From Novipirellula aureliae (GTDB lineage Bacteria; Planctomycetota; Planctomycetia; Pirellulales; Pirellulaceae), in NCBI RefSeq assembly GCF_007860185.1, contig NZ_SJPY01000012.1:51510-115509 (forward strand): a stretch of 64,000 nucleotides of DNA, in the 5' to 3' direction. The first letter of the stretch is position 1; each line of letters begins with the position of its first letter. Shown here in pieces: positions 48,401 through 55,082 of this stretch. The notes below the pieces were generated by a model. The model ran no database searches. It was not told the origin of the DNA and was given only the letters and a program-made list of their open reading frames with translations. Made by a program: the position numbers and the translations under genes.

Positions 48401-48456
48401 ATTGGAGCGACGATGACGATGCCAATGATCCCTTAGGTGTCGGGTTGTTATTCTAG
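42424..48456 (+). CDS. Giant secreted planctomycete surface protein: LEPRxLL-type N terminus, beta-helix repeats, dockerin
   Basis: A 2010-residue protein. Residues 37-47 contain L-E-Q-L-E-D-R-R-L-L-A, the planctomycete-type N-terminal motif found on large exported proteins. The centre (about 550-1190) is a right-handed beta-helix with many repeats of the type G-G-G-I...T-L-S-N-V, G-N-G-G-A-L-H-V and G-G-L-W-N, as in polymorphic outer-membrane and pectate-lyase-like proteins. Around 1745-1785 are RTX-like glycine-aspartate repeats (G-G-P-G-V-D-N-L-F-G-R-N-G-N-D). The end has two dockerin F-hand repeats (D-V-N-R-D-G-L-V-T-P-L-D-A near 1893; D-V-D-G-D-G-K-V-S-A-L-D-A near 1937). A calcium-dependent adhesin or polysaccharide-binding scaffold is likely. 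ATG 42424 is preferred to TTG 42406. Confidence 0.9.
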   Translation: MAFPSRRKFRSIRQSFFGSAKIEEQKSSKRRSFRARLEQLEDRRLLAVGALPLPAAPQVTDTTNIAIVAGLLQVSDTGDASDDDFLISYAGGVYTITDNNGAEIKTSIAGATGDGTDRVTIPDTGITGIEFNTLGGNDTLRIDQTGGNLAVPLAFLGGDDDDELILVGGTATDVTFSYDTENDGNIEIDGQFISYTGLEPITSTIDAVNIVLNYGAAEETITVSAAGVGQTNVDSDVGGETTTFNNPSGSLTINPQAEDEEGGDRIILGAVGSDFDADLSIHAGPDDAITIESPVADVGSGNVVLTAGNIQFTEGTIRTSGTVMISSPNIELTGTQFDDVLAITATSEDSGSFQLESNGLAGPSVEFIAASRLSFSGLDGDDILRISNPTEGLFRPDGGITFNGGDQTNADTLEVYGGIADHVEHVFANDSDGTIAYDGGTEPTILYDGLEPVIDTITASTRTFTFTGGAETITLGDGAAKADGLNQIDSTLGESVLFQSPTLTLQVNAGTGDDTIDVTALDSLYTASTILSGGSEIDTLTITGATFKTNDQGRGLELREMETATITTTTINDNTVDGPGAGLLVDAGDVTITDSSITGNVTTGGFDGGGIHQAAGTLSLDGTTIAENTAAGDGGGIFATVETLTVDTSTIQSNGADGFSGSGGGIYLGSGTLSIADTSISENRANRAGGGIEVVSATTTTLSNVDFLRNNAGVLPAVGNPGNGGALHVTGNGNVTIVDGSAEENTAASEGGAFWNGSGTMSIDGTTISSNTASGNAGDEGGGGVFNHAGTLTIENATFSGNQADGIAGSGGSIFSLAGTVTIDDSSIGTSSANRAGGGIEVVVGDVTLTNVDLFSNDVAGLGTTAIAPNPGNGGGLHISSNATVTLVGGLVRNNTARDEGGGLWNSATGTMTLTGTTVTLNTATGSNAANAAQGGGGLFNDGGLLTIQAGSIITENSALDPDGPTTNDDGGGGVFNNGGMLTITGGTTRITGNLATDGAGNGGGLLTIGGVVVITDATVSANSAARAGGGIENNAANLTLTNVIVGGGNLVDGNLAGVNGGGLHASGLAVTQVDGGTFTNNQAGEEGGGLWNGAGTMMVSGTMIDGNTASGTAAAQAGGGAFNSIGTLTLDGVTLTNNIANSDAASGGGAFNDQGTMHVLNSTIHGNDLCALAYLRPSGSIVDNDFGVNVGGNLCPLLGTDNDDIIRVTNKTITINADSLFYDDDTLGRIAIEAGLGNDQFEIRSTDADNPITADAGAGDDIVHISSDAPADAGTLDGILGDIDVIGGSHESTDEVTETVTSRRSPSENASVSTTTAIGDVMLISDDSDAGNNAYTLTSNTFQRTGPAATGVISYLTTETIDIETGNGNDVLSIASTAAESQATIRTSEGDDDVHVVRTGTDSILRLVTENGADHLTVETTGLRSVIDIDLGNQNDALTLLDRGTGSGINASTGAGSDTIVVGGAVASAPIVTHSTAVIAIQSAAGEDMFDVNEVFFETVVELSGGDDNDTFNLNAKGTDAAGFLGRINDDPIGSGGQDAQAKTRELLIDGGENGNATQTYIEGVIVTPDDIASETQVPNQDVGDTINVNAQSAAASLDLRYAITGASQGVLATTVPNAVQANRETIGNEVVDSLFVENINIHSGSADDILTVTSSIPYGIEQSHQAIRFDGDNGDSDRLEVLGTDQADRVTVGFINGDATNEPIEIHGVEYLRVDGLDDNDQISNQTDAISVLNGGEGMDTMLGGSAADALTGGPGVDNLFGRNGNDVLFSERDYGSDQNYITNGELLDGGGQDNLNPGDVCVQIGLDLVRNCEVLADGGAEKDVLTWLRARLIPGDSISFAGDSDQLEPFGPIQFPASELEATTEPSSLSDAAPSISNANPILAQGERIYDVNRDGLVTPLDAVIVINRMNDLETKGANAETELSISERLREDVDGDGKVSALDALLVINMLNEAAEPMRSAVESESTSVANASNHWAASVDQAFESANDWSDDDDANDPLGVGLLF

Positions 48457-48758
48457 CCCCTAACGTCGATTGCCGCTCCGAGGTCCGATTCGGAAAGCCT
48501 CTTCCGCAGGGCAGCGATAGTTGGACTTGACCATCGGCGGCCGCTGCCCCAACCGGAGAAATAGAGGATTGCAAATTACAAATGGAACAGAGCAAAATCA
48601 ATAATGTCTATCGAAAGCCGCACTTATCCTATATGTTCGTCATCATTCCGAGCGATAGTCAGCCGTCGAATTTCCGGTAAGATACATCGTCGTTGAGCGA
48701 ACGGCGTCCTGCGAACGACCGCTCGCCTCCTTTAGGCCCCCACAATCGAGGCAGAGTC
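48457..48758. other. Intergenic region with a hairpin
   Basis: A 302-base gap after the giant gene. Arms gggcagcg (48509-48516) and cgctgccc (48542-48549) pair around 25 bases and could terminate the long transcript, although no T tract follows. Otherwise empty. Confidence 0.5.
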
Positions 48759-49259
48759 ATGGCAAGAAATAAGAAACCTCGGCTGCGTCGTCGAGGATCG
48801 TCACAACGGGCACGGACTCCCCGACGTGATGTCTACGTTGAGTCGGATTTACAATTTCCGGCCGCTGATGCAGGAACCGAGGGTGAACTAACAGAAGACG
48901 AGGCGTACGAGGTCGCGTTGACGATGCATCCTGATCTCTTTGAAATGCAACAACAATCCGTTTTGCCGGAGGAATTCACAGATTCGGGTGGAAATGTCTG
49001 GAGCCCGGAAATGCACTTGCAAATGCATGCGTTGATTGAACGTCAATTGTCAATGAATGAGCCAGCAGGAATTCGAGATCGAGCCGCTGAATTGGAACAG
49101 CGTGATGAGTTGCATCCTCACGAGATTCGTCACGTGTTCGCCGCCGCAATGGCCACGATGATCTGGGAGATGACTCAGGAGGAAATCGCATTCGACGATC
49201 AACGCTATTTTGAGCTTATCAAAGAACATTACGAAGAATTCTTGGCGACGTTGTTGTAG
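48759..49259 (+). CDS. DUF1841-like protein
   Basis: A 166-residue protein. The first 30 residues are very basic (M-A-R-N-K-K-P-R-L-R-R-R), then an acidic segment, then a helical part with N-V-W-S-P-E-M-H-L-Q-M-H-A-L-I-E-R-Q-L and L-H-P-H-E-I-R-H-V-F-A. The spacing of these histidines resembles the DUF1841 family (N-P-H-L-H ... H-E-A-x-H-x), whose function is unknown; the His pairs suggest metal binding. ATG 48759 is preferred to the TTG at 48693, which adds only disordered residues. Confidence 0.72.
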   Translation: MARNKKPRLRRRGSSQRARTPRRDVYVESDLQFPAADAGTEGELTEDEAYEVALTMHPDLFEMQQQSVLPEEFTDSGGNVWSPEMHLQMHALIERQLSMNEPAGIRDRAAELEQRDELHPHEIRHVFAAAMATMIWEMTQEEIAFDDQRYFELIKEHYEEFLATLL

Positions 49260-49305
49260 CAAATTCGGTCCGCGGCGGTGGTCGATCGTGCCTTCGACGC
49301 AACAT

Positions 49306-50433
49306 CTACGACACGCGGCCACGCCAAGCCGTTCTTCTTCCAATCAACTGCTGAGCCAAGGCAATCCACTGGATCGCAATAAAGATAACGATCGACAAGC
49401 TATGCAAAACGACACCGATCCACGGTTGCTTCAGTGATCGTGCTGCCATCACCCTTGGCAGTAAAGAAACAAAGACAGCCGCGGTTGCGACGACGATCCC
49501 TAGCGTCGACTTTGCAATGATTGCCAACACGAGCGCAACGATTGGTACGACATTCGCGCCGATGAACAGCATACTAAATGGAACGATCAAAACGGGACTG
49601 GCGATTCCCTCGGTAGCGTTTTTCAGCAGTCCCCGAATGACCTCTCCGCCGCTTCGGTACATTCGGCATCGAGCCAAATCGCTTCCATCAATGACATCCG
49701 TCGCCAAATTGGCTTTGCGGTAAATCCGCGGCAGTTTTAAGCCATCGTGGCGCGACGAGCGAATCGCCTCGTGAGTTCCGGCACTCTTGTAATCCCCCTT
49801 CTTCGTTAAAAACAGTTGGCCGCAACCAGCCGCGTACGCTGGCGATTTGCTCATCCGCATCCGCGCAAAAGGAAGAAATCCTAACAGTACATAGTGCATC
49901 AGTGGGATCAAGAGTTTTTCGAGGATCGTTCCTGTCTCTTGATGTGGGAACGAACTTAACAGAGCGACGTTCGTGCGCTGCATTCGCTGAACGAGATTTG
50001 ATACCGCTGTATCAGACAGGCGAACGTCCGCATCTAAGAATAGCAACCAGTGGAAGCCAGCTTCGGCAGCCAACTGATAACAGGCATATTGTTTCCCATT
50101 CCAATTTTCTGGAAGTGGCTTCCCGTTCACGCAGCGGACTCGCGAATCCGACGCCGCGATCTCTGCAACGCGATCCGCTGTTGCATCAGCGCTATGATCA
50201 TCGAGAACAACAACTTCAATTTCGACGTTTCGACTCTTTAGTACCGATTCGACGCACTCAGTAATCGACTCTTCTTCGTTTCGAGCCGGTATCAGAACCG
50301 ACACTTTTACATTGCCTGCATGATTTGCCTTGCACGGTTGGAACAAAAACAAGGGCAGATTGCGAAGAAACGTCGCGGCAGGAATCGCAGACAAGAGCAA
50401 GCCCATGATCGCCAAGAGGGTGCTCATTGACAT
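49306..50433 (-). CDS. Membrane-bound family 2 glycosyltransferase (carotenoid cluster)
   Basis: A 375-residue glycosyltransferase. A leading membrane helix is followed by the GT-A domain: V-S-V-L-I-P-A-R-N-E-E, V-V-V-L-D-D-H-S-A-D and the metal-binding D-A-D in L-F-L-D-A-D-V-R. Three or four C-terminal helices follow. It resembles the membrane glycosyltransferases CrtQ and HpnB. It overlaps the acyltransferase stop by one base (TAATG) and is last in a unit with that gene and the desaturase, the same gene set as the glycosylated and acylated C30 carotenoid (staphyloxanthin-type) pathway. Its product is therefore probably a carotenoid glycoside; direct proof is lacking. Confidence 0.86.
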   Translation of the reverse strand: MSMSTLLAIMGLLLSAIPAATFLRNLPLFLFQPCKANHAGNVKVSVLIPARNEEESITECVESVLKSRNVEIEVVVLDDHSADATADRVAEIAASDSRVRCVNGKPLPENWNGKQYACYQLAAEAGFHWLLFLDADVRLSDTAVSNLVQRMQRTNVALLSSFPHQETGTILEKLLIPLMHYVLLGFLPFARMRMSKSPAYAAGCGQLFLTKKGDYKSAGTHEAIRSSRHDGLKLPRIYRKANLATDVIDGSDLARCRMYRSGGEVIRGLLKNATEGIASPVLIVPFSMLFIGANVVPIVALVLAIIAKSTLGIVVATAAVFVSLLPRVMAARSLKQPWIGVVLHSLSIVIFIAIQWIALAQQLIGRRTAWRGRVS

Positions 50434-51239
50434 TATTCGAACTGTTTTCCATGTGACGCCTTCAAGCGTTTTCCCGCCAGCAGGGCGCGGATCCGGCGCA
50501 TCGTATCGTACATTGGACCGCTGCCCTTTTTACCCGATAGCAGATTTCGAAAGGGCTTTGAGTCACGCGAGATGACTAAAGCTGCCAAATCGGCTTGCGT
50601 TTTTCGTAGTTCACCCGTCAATCGAATCTGCCATTCGCTCTTTGTCATCTGACCCGACTTAGCAACGTCGATGAATGCACCCATTTTGCAGAGCACTTCG
50701 GGCAAACGTTCTTCCCAGAACGCATACTCGAGAGACATTGGGACGACGAAACCATGGTCGAGACCACTGCAAAGATGGGCAAGGCCGGGCATGAAGGGAG
50801 CACTCCGGTCACGAACATCCGAAAAACGCCCCTCTGGCGTAATCCAAAGCACGGTATTGGAAGCAGAAATAATCGCTCGACTCTGTTCTAAAAAGACGCT
50901 CGCTCCTCTAAGCGAGTTTAAGGAAACGCCATAAAAGCCAAGCTTCTTGAAGACTTGATACTGTTCGAGTGCGTCGGCATCGATCGGAGCGTAAAATTGT
51001 CGCTTTGGGAATCGGGTTTCATTAAAAAAATGAACTAAAAGCGGGTCCCACCACGAGGGATGATTGCAATAGAAAATCAAAGGCTGATCTTCGGGGAAAA
51101 CAAAATTCCACACATCATTATCGACAACGGCAATGCTATGGAAGTGCCGACGAAGGTAGCCGCGGATGAAGGAGCGGAAACCGCTTTGTAGCCAAAGGGA
51201 AACCGGCGGAGGTTCTTGGCGGATGGCAGAGTGTTGCAT
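50433..51239 (-). CDS. PlsC-type acyltransferase (carotenoid cluster)
   Basis: A 268-residue lysophospholipid-acyltransferase-family protein. The catalytic motif is N-H-P-S-W-W-D (NHx4D, about residues 60-66) and the acceptor motif is W-I-T-P-E-G-R-F-S. In this cluster it would esterify the glycosylated carotenoid, like CrtO of staphylococci; a phospholipid role is the alternative. It lies ten bases from the desaturase and overlaps the glycosyltransferase start. Confidence 0.86.
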   Translation of the reverse strand: MQHSAIRQEPPPVSLWLQSGFRSFIRGYLRRHFHSIAVVDNDVWNFVFPEDQPLIFYCNHPSWWDPLLVHFFNETRFPKRQFYAPIDADALEQYQVFKKLGFYGVSLNSLRGASVFLEQSRAIISASNTVLWITPEGRFSDVRDRSAPFMPGLAHLCSGLDHGFVVPMSLEYAFWEERLPEVLCKMGAFIDVAKSGQMTKSEWQIRLTGELRKTQADLAALVISRDSKPFRNLLSGKKGSGPMYDTMRRIRALLAGKRLKASHGKQFE

Positions 51240-51249
51240 GTTTGACGCC

Positions 51250-52866
51250 TTAGAACGTTGTCGAATCTTGGTCTAAGGAATCGGCCGCAATCCATCCACT
51301 CATCAAGACCATCGGCATTCCGGGGCCTGGGTGGGCCGCCCCCCCGGCCAAGTAAAGCCCTGCGAAATCGGTCCGCCGATTCGCTGGTTTGAATGCTCCC
51401 ACAAATCGCCCATGACTGGCCAAACCGTAGATCGCGCCGTCCAGTACGCGATAGCGATGGTGAATGTCTTCAGGCGTCAACGCCGATTCGTAGACAATCG
51501 CATCGCGAATGTTTTCCAATCCACCCGTTCGCTCTAATTTGTTGAGAATCACCTCTCGGTAGCCAGGAAGCATTTGTTTCCAATCGTGATTGCTCCGCAG
51601 ATAAGGGGTGTGGACCAGCACGTAAAGGGCTTCGCCATCGGCTGGTGCTACCTCTGGTTCGCTAATCGCCGGAGCGCATACGTAGGCACTTGGATCGGGA
51701 GCTGGTTCGCCTTTGTTGTAAATGAAGTCAAACTCTACTTCGGGATCTCGAGAAAAGACAAAGTTATGGTGCAACAAATGTTTGTAGCGGCGATTGAGTC
51801 CTAGGTACAATACGACTCCGCTGCAAGCGGCTTCGTAATGATTCTTGCGTTCGAATTTTTCGGATTGAGGCGTTCCGTCAAGTAGTTCGCGATAAGTCCG
51901 AACAGCATCACAATTACTGACGACCGCCGTAGCACGAATGCTTTCGTTATTGGCCGTGACGACGCCTGTCACACGTCCATTCTCAGAAGTGATCCGCATC
52001 ACGTCGGTGCCACACCGCATCGTGACACCAAGATCGAGTGCCAGTTTCGTCAGTGCTTCCGGGACCGCTCGCGTACCACCAACGGGATACCAAATACCTT
52101 CCTCCGTTTGCATATGAGCGATTCCACAAAGAACAGCAGGCGATGCATACGGGGACGATCCGACGTATTGGGTGAAGTGGTCCACCATCTGGGCAACCCG
52201 TTTGTCGGGAACGTGGGAACGAACGACCGATGCAACACTCTTGCCCATCTTCAGCGACATCACATCCTTCAAAACAGCTGCTGAAAACGCCCCCCCTACA
52301 TCGATGGTATCGCGGATACCGCCGATTGATTTCCAGAAGTAGAATCGATCGGAAACACCGTGGAGTTGTTCGCTCATCTTTAGAAAGCGACGATAGCCAT
52401 CGGCGTCTTTCTGCGAAGACGTGAATTTGAAGATGTTTTGCGCCATCGAATCAACGTCGGCAACCAAATCGAGCACATTGGCCTGCTCGTCAAACCTGCT
52501 GTCACCCGAACGGTCACTATCGCTCTCGAAAAAACATCGCCACTGGGGGTCCAAGCGGATCAGCTCGAGGTAATCGTCCAGATCGCGGTCAGCTTCCGAA
52601 AAAACTCGCCTCAACACGCTCGGCAGCGTCAAAATGGTTGGCCCCATGTCAAAGCGATAACCGTCTGCATTGAGCACGGCTGCTTTGCCCCCAAACCAAT
52701 CATTCTTTTCGAGAACCGTTACCGCGTGTCCGCGCGCTGCTAAAACACAAGCGGAAGCCAATCCTGCCAAACCGCTGCCGATTACAATCACCTGCTGGGT
52801 CCGACTCGATCGCTTCTTTTCACCCTCGACTCCATACTCAGGGATATATTTTTCGTCCATCATCAT
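51250..52866 (-). CDS. Phytoene desaturase-type FAD oxidoreductase (CrtN/CrtP-like)
   Basis: A 538-residue flavoprotein of the CrtI/CrtN/CrtP family. The N-terminal FAD motif is V-I-G-S-G-L-A-G-L-A-S-A (about 29-40), followed by E-K-N-D-W-F-G-G-K-A and F-D-M-G-P-T-I-L-T; the C-terminal motif is L-A-G-G-A-A-H-P-G-P-G-M-P-M. Squalene/diapophytoene dehydrogenation (CrtN) or terminal oxidation (CrtP) are both possible. It is first gene of the three-gene unit. The 41-bp repeat array lies directly upstream, in its presumed promoter region. Confidence 0.9.
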   Translation of the reverse strand: MMMDEKYIPEYGVEGEKKRSSRTQQVIVIGSGLAGLASACVLAARGHAVTVLEKNDWFGGKAAVLNADGYRFDMGPTILTLPSVLRRVFSEADRDLDDYLELIRLDPQWRCFFESDSDRSGDSRFDEQANVLDLVADVDSMAQNIFKFTSSQKDADGYRRFLKMSEQLHGVSDRFYFWKSIGGIRDTIDVGGAFSAAVLKDVMSLKMGKSVASVVRSHVPDKRVAQMVDHFTQYVGSSPYASPAVLCGIAHMQTEEGIWYPVGGTRAVPEALTKLALDLGVTMRCGTDVMRITSENGRVTGVVTANNESIRATAVVSNCDAVRTYRELLDGTPQSEKFERKNHYEAACSGVVLYLGLNRRYKHLLHHNFVFSRDPEVEFDFIYNKGEPAPDPSAYVCAPAISEPEVAPADGEALYVLVHTPYLRSNHDWKQMLPGYREVILNKLERTGGLENIRDAIVYESALTPEDIHHRYRVLDGAIYGLASHGRFVGAFKPANRRTDFAGLYLAGGAAHPGPGMPMVLMSGWIAADSLDQDSTTF

Positions 52867-52919
52867 GGGATTCTTGTATTTGCAAAAAAAGAGAGACTCA
52901 CCACAATGACCTTAGCAAG

Positions 52920-53534
52920 CAGCACCCCCGTAGCCAAGTCTCGCCCAGACTCGGACTTTCCAGCACCCCCGTAGCCGAGTCTCGCCGAGACTCGAACTTT
53001 CCAGCACCCCCGTAGCCGAGTCTCTCCGAGACTCGGACGATCCAGCACCCCCGTAGCCGAGTCTCGCCGAGACTCGAACTTTCCAGCACCCCCGTAGCCG
53101 AGTCTCGCCGAGACTCGAACTATCCAGCACCCCCGTAGCCGAGTCTCTCCGAGACTCGAACTTTCCAGCCCCCCCGTAGCCGAGTCTCGCCGAGACTCGA
53201 ACTTTCCAGCCCCACCGTAGCCGAGTCTCGCCGAGACTCGAACTTTCCAGCCCCACCGTAGCCGAGTCTCGCCCAGACTCGAACTTTCCAGCACCCCCGT
53301 AGCCGAGTCTCTCCGAGACTCGAACTTTCCAGCCCCACCGTAGCCGAGTCTCTCCGAGACTCGAACTTTCCAGCACCCCCGTAGCCGAGTCTCTCCGAGA
53401 CTCGAACTTTCCAGCACCCCCGTAGCCGAGTCTCGCCGAGACTCGAACTTTCCAGCACCCCCGTAGCCGAGTCTCGCCGAGACTCGGACTTTCCAGCACC
53501 CCCGTAGCCGAGTCTCTCCGAGACTCGGAATTTC
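52920..53534. repeat. Array of fifteen 41-bp hairpin-bearing tandem repeats
   Basis: Fifteen units of exactly 41 bp, each beginning cagcaccccc and containing the hairpin cgagtctc-NCC-gagactcg (8-bp arms, 3-base loop). Variation is limited: loop gcc or tcc, cagcac versus cagccc with accgt, gaactttc versus ggactttc or ggacgatc, and cagactcg in units 1 and 9. There are no spacers, so it is not CRISPR. It lies between dapL and the carotenoid-type cluster. All three minus frames are open through it only because the unit lacks stops. Confidence 0.97.
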
Positions 53535-53535
53535 C

Positions 53536-53554
53536 AGCGTCTCGGCGAGACGCT
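53536..53554 (-). terminator. Hairpin directly after dapL, related to the array
   Basis: The sequence agcgtctc-ggc-gagacgct forms an 8-bp stem with a 3-base loop, one base beyond the dapL stop codon. It has the same arm/loop geometry as the array units and may be the ancestral terminator-like hairpin from which the array grew. No T tract is seen. Confidence 0.6.
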
Positions 53555-53555
53555 G

Positions 53556-54821
53556 CTACTTATTCCAAACCAAACCAGCATCGCCTAGGCGTTTTTCGGT
53601 TTCTTGCATCAAGGCGTCCTCTTCCGCTTCGGTATCGGCCACGTAGGTGACACTGAATCGCAAGAACGATCCCGCATCATCCCAAGGCACGGTCACGATG
53701 CCAAATTGCTCGATCAGATGTCGAGTCGCGTCTTCTGCTTTTGCAAATGTTTCCCCACCCTCGGTTCCCGAAGGTGACTTTGCGTATAGAAAATAGGTAC
53801 CACCAGGCACATTGCAATCGAACCCGCACCGTTTGAGCGAAGCGACCAATTTTTCCAACCGTCGCTTGTACTTCGCTTGAATTCGAGTCGGAATCGAATC
53901 GTCATCGAGAGCGGCAGCGGCCGCTTTTTGAATAGCCATAAATTGGCCACTATCACTGTTGTCCTTGACATCAGCGAAAGCGGACACAATCCGTTCATGT
54001 CCACAAACAAAGCCCATCCGCCAACCAATCATATCATAACCCTTACTCATCGAATGGACTTCGACGCCGACATCGATCGCTCCAGGGGTTTGCAGAAAGC
54101 TGAGCGGCGGGCCGTCAAACGACAACATGATGTGAGCCGCATCCTGTACGACGATAAACTGTTTTGCTTTCGCCAGAGCCACGACCTTTTCGTAGAATTC
54201 GCGTGTCGCCGTTGCACCGGTGGGCGAGTTAGGGTAATTCAAAACCAACATCTTCGTGCGGCGATAGATGTCGTCCGGCACGGAATCAAGATCGGGTAAG
54301 AAGCCATTCTCCGCCAACAGCGGCAACTTAAATACCTCACCGCCATAGTAACGCGTGTGAGTGCCAGCGACGGGGTAGCCGGGCACGGTCATCATCGTCA
54401 CGTCGCCTGGATTGATGAAGCAGGCAGGCAGCATCGCGTAGGCTGGCTTGCTGCCGATCGAGTGGTTGATTTGAGTGGCGGGGTCGAGCGACACATCGAA
54501 ATGTCGTTTCATGAACCGCGCCGCCGCCTCCTTATATTCCGCGATGCCGTTATCGGCGTACCCACGGTTTTCCGTTTTGTTGACTTCTTGGTTCATGACC
54601 TCGCGAACCCGCGAATCGGCCATCGAATCGTTCTCGCCGATACCAAAATCGAGCAATTTTCGCCCAGGATGGTCGCTAAGCGCTTTGCGTTTCGCCCGTT
54701 TGATCTTCTCGAATTTATAGATCTCAGTGTCCTTACCGTAGCTTGCACCCCCGATGCGGTCCGCAAACAAGGCTTGGAAATATGGATCAACGTTGTTTTT
54801 TTCAGAAGTTTCAGTCGACAT
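53556..54821 (-). CDS. dapL: LL-diaminopimelate aminotransferase
   Basis: A 421-residue fold-type I aminotransferase that converts tetrahydrodipicolinate to LL-diaminopimelate in one step, a route used in planctomycetes, chlamydiae and plants. Seen: Y-K-F-E-K-I-K-R-A-K near residue 40, D-F-G-I-G-E-N-D, L-V-L-N-Y-P-N-S-P-T-G, V-V-Q-D-A-A-H and the PLP lysine in H-S-M-S-K-G-Y-D-M-I-G-W-R. This gives diaminopimelate for lysine and, where present, peptidoglycan. Other class I aminotransferases are possible, but the N-terminal region fits the DapL type. Confidence 0.85.
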   Translation of the reverse strand: MSTETSEKNNVDPYFQALFADRIGGASYGKDTEIYKFEKIKRAKRKALSDHPGRKLLDFGIGENDSMADSRVREVMNQEVNKTENRGYADNGIAEYKEAAARFMKRHFDVSLDPATQINHSIGSKPAYAMLPACFINPGDVTMMTVPGYPVAGTHTRYYGGEVFKLPLLAENGFLPDLDSVPDDIYRRTKMLVLNYPNSPTGATATREFYEKVVALAKAKQFIVVQDAAHIMLSFDGPPLSFLQTPGAIDVGVEVHSMSKGYDMIGWRMGFVCGHERIVSAFADVKDNSDSGQFMAIQKAAAAALDDDSIPTRIQAKYKRRLEKLVASLKRCGFDCNVPGGTYFLYAKSPSGTEGGETFAKAEDATRHLIEQFGIVTVPWDDAGSFLRFSVTYVADTEAEEDALMQETEKRLGDAGLVWNK

Positions 54822-54870
54822 ACTAATAGAAAGTTGCAGAACACGAGTGATTGGAATGGAATTCTTGGAC

Positions 54871-55056
54871 TCAAAGTTTAGCGTTTTCTAGCAGATTGCG
54901 AACGGCTCTGAAAACAATTTTCTCAGGCAGCCAATCGGCCCCATCGCCATCAGCATTGCTGTTTCGTCCAAAGCAGCGGAACGAGATGAAAGCTCCGCCG
55001 TGATGAGGATCTTCAACAAATACCCAGAAGACGATCGGCACCTGATACGCCAACAT
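54871..55056 (-). CDS. Possible small protein between dapL and AroE-like gene
   Basis: A 61-codon frame (ATG 55054-55056) in a 261-base gap. The peptide (W-V-F-V-E-D-P-H-H-G-G-A-F-I-S-F-R-C-F-G) has a balanced composition that looks protein-like rather than random, but no family is recognised. It could equally be a chance frame. Confidence 0.3.
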   Translation of the reverse strand: MLAYQVPIVFWVFVEDPHHGGAFISFRCFGRNSNADGDGADWLPEKIVFRAVRNLLENAKL

Positions 55057-55082
55057 GCAACGCCGACGAGACGACAGGAAAC

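Noticed and set aside
52920..53534. CRISPR array
   Set aside because: Units are contiguous with no unique spacers and no cas genes nearby.
52863..53581. Three overlapping minus-strand frames of 153-195 codons rich in Arg, Gly and Ser
   Set aside because: They are translations of the 41-bp array in all three frames; 41 is not a multiple of three and the unit has no stop.
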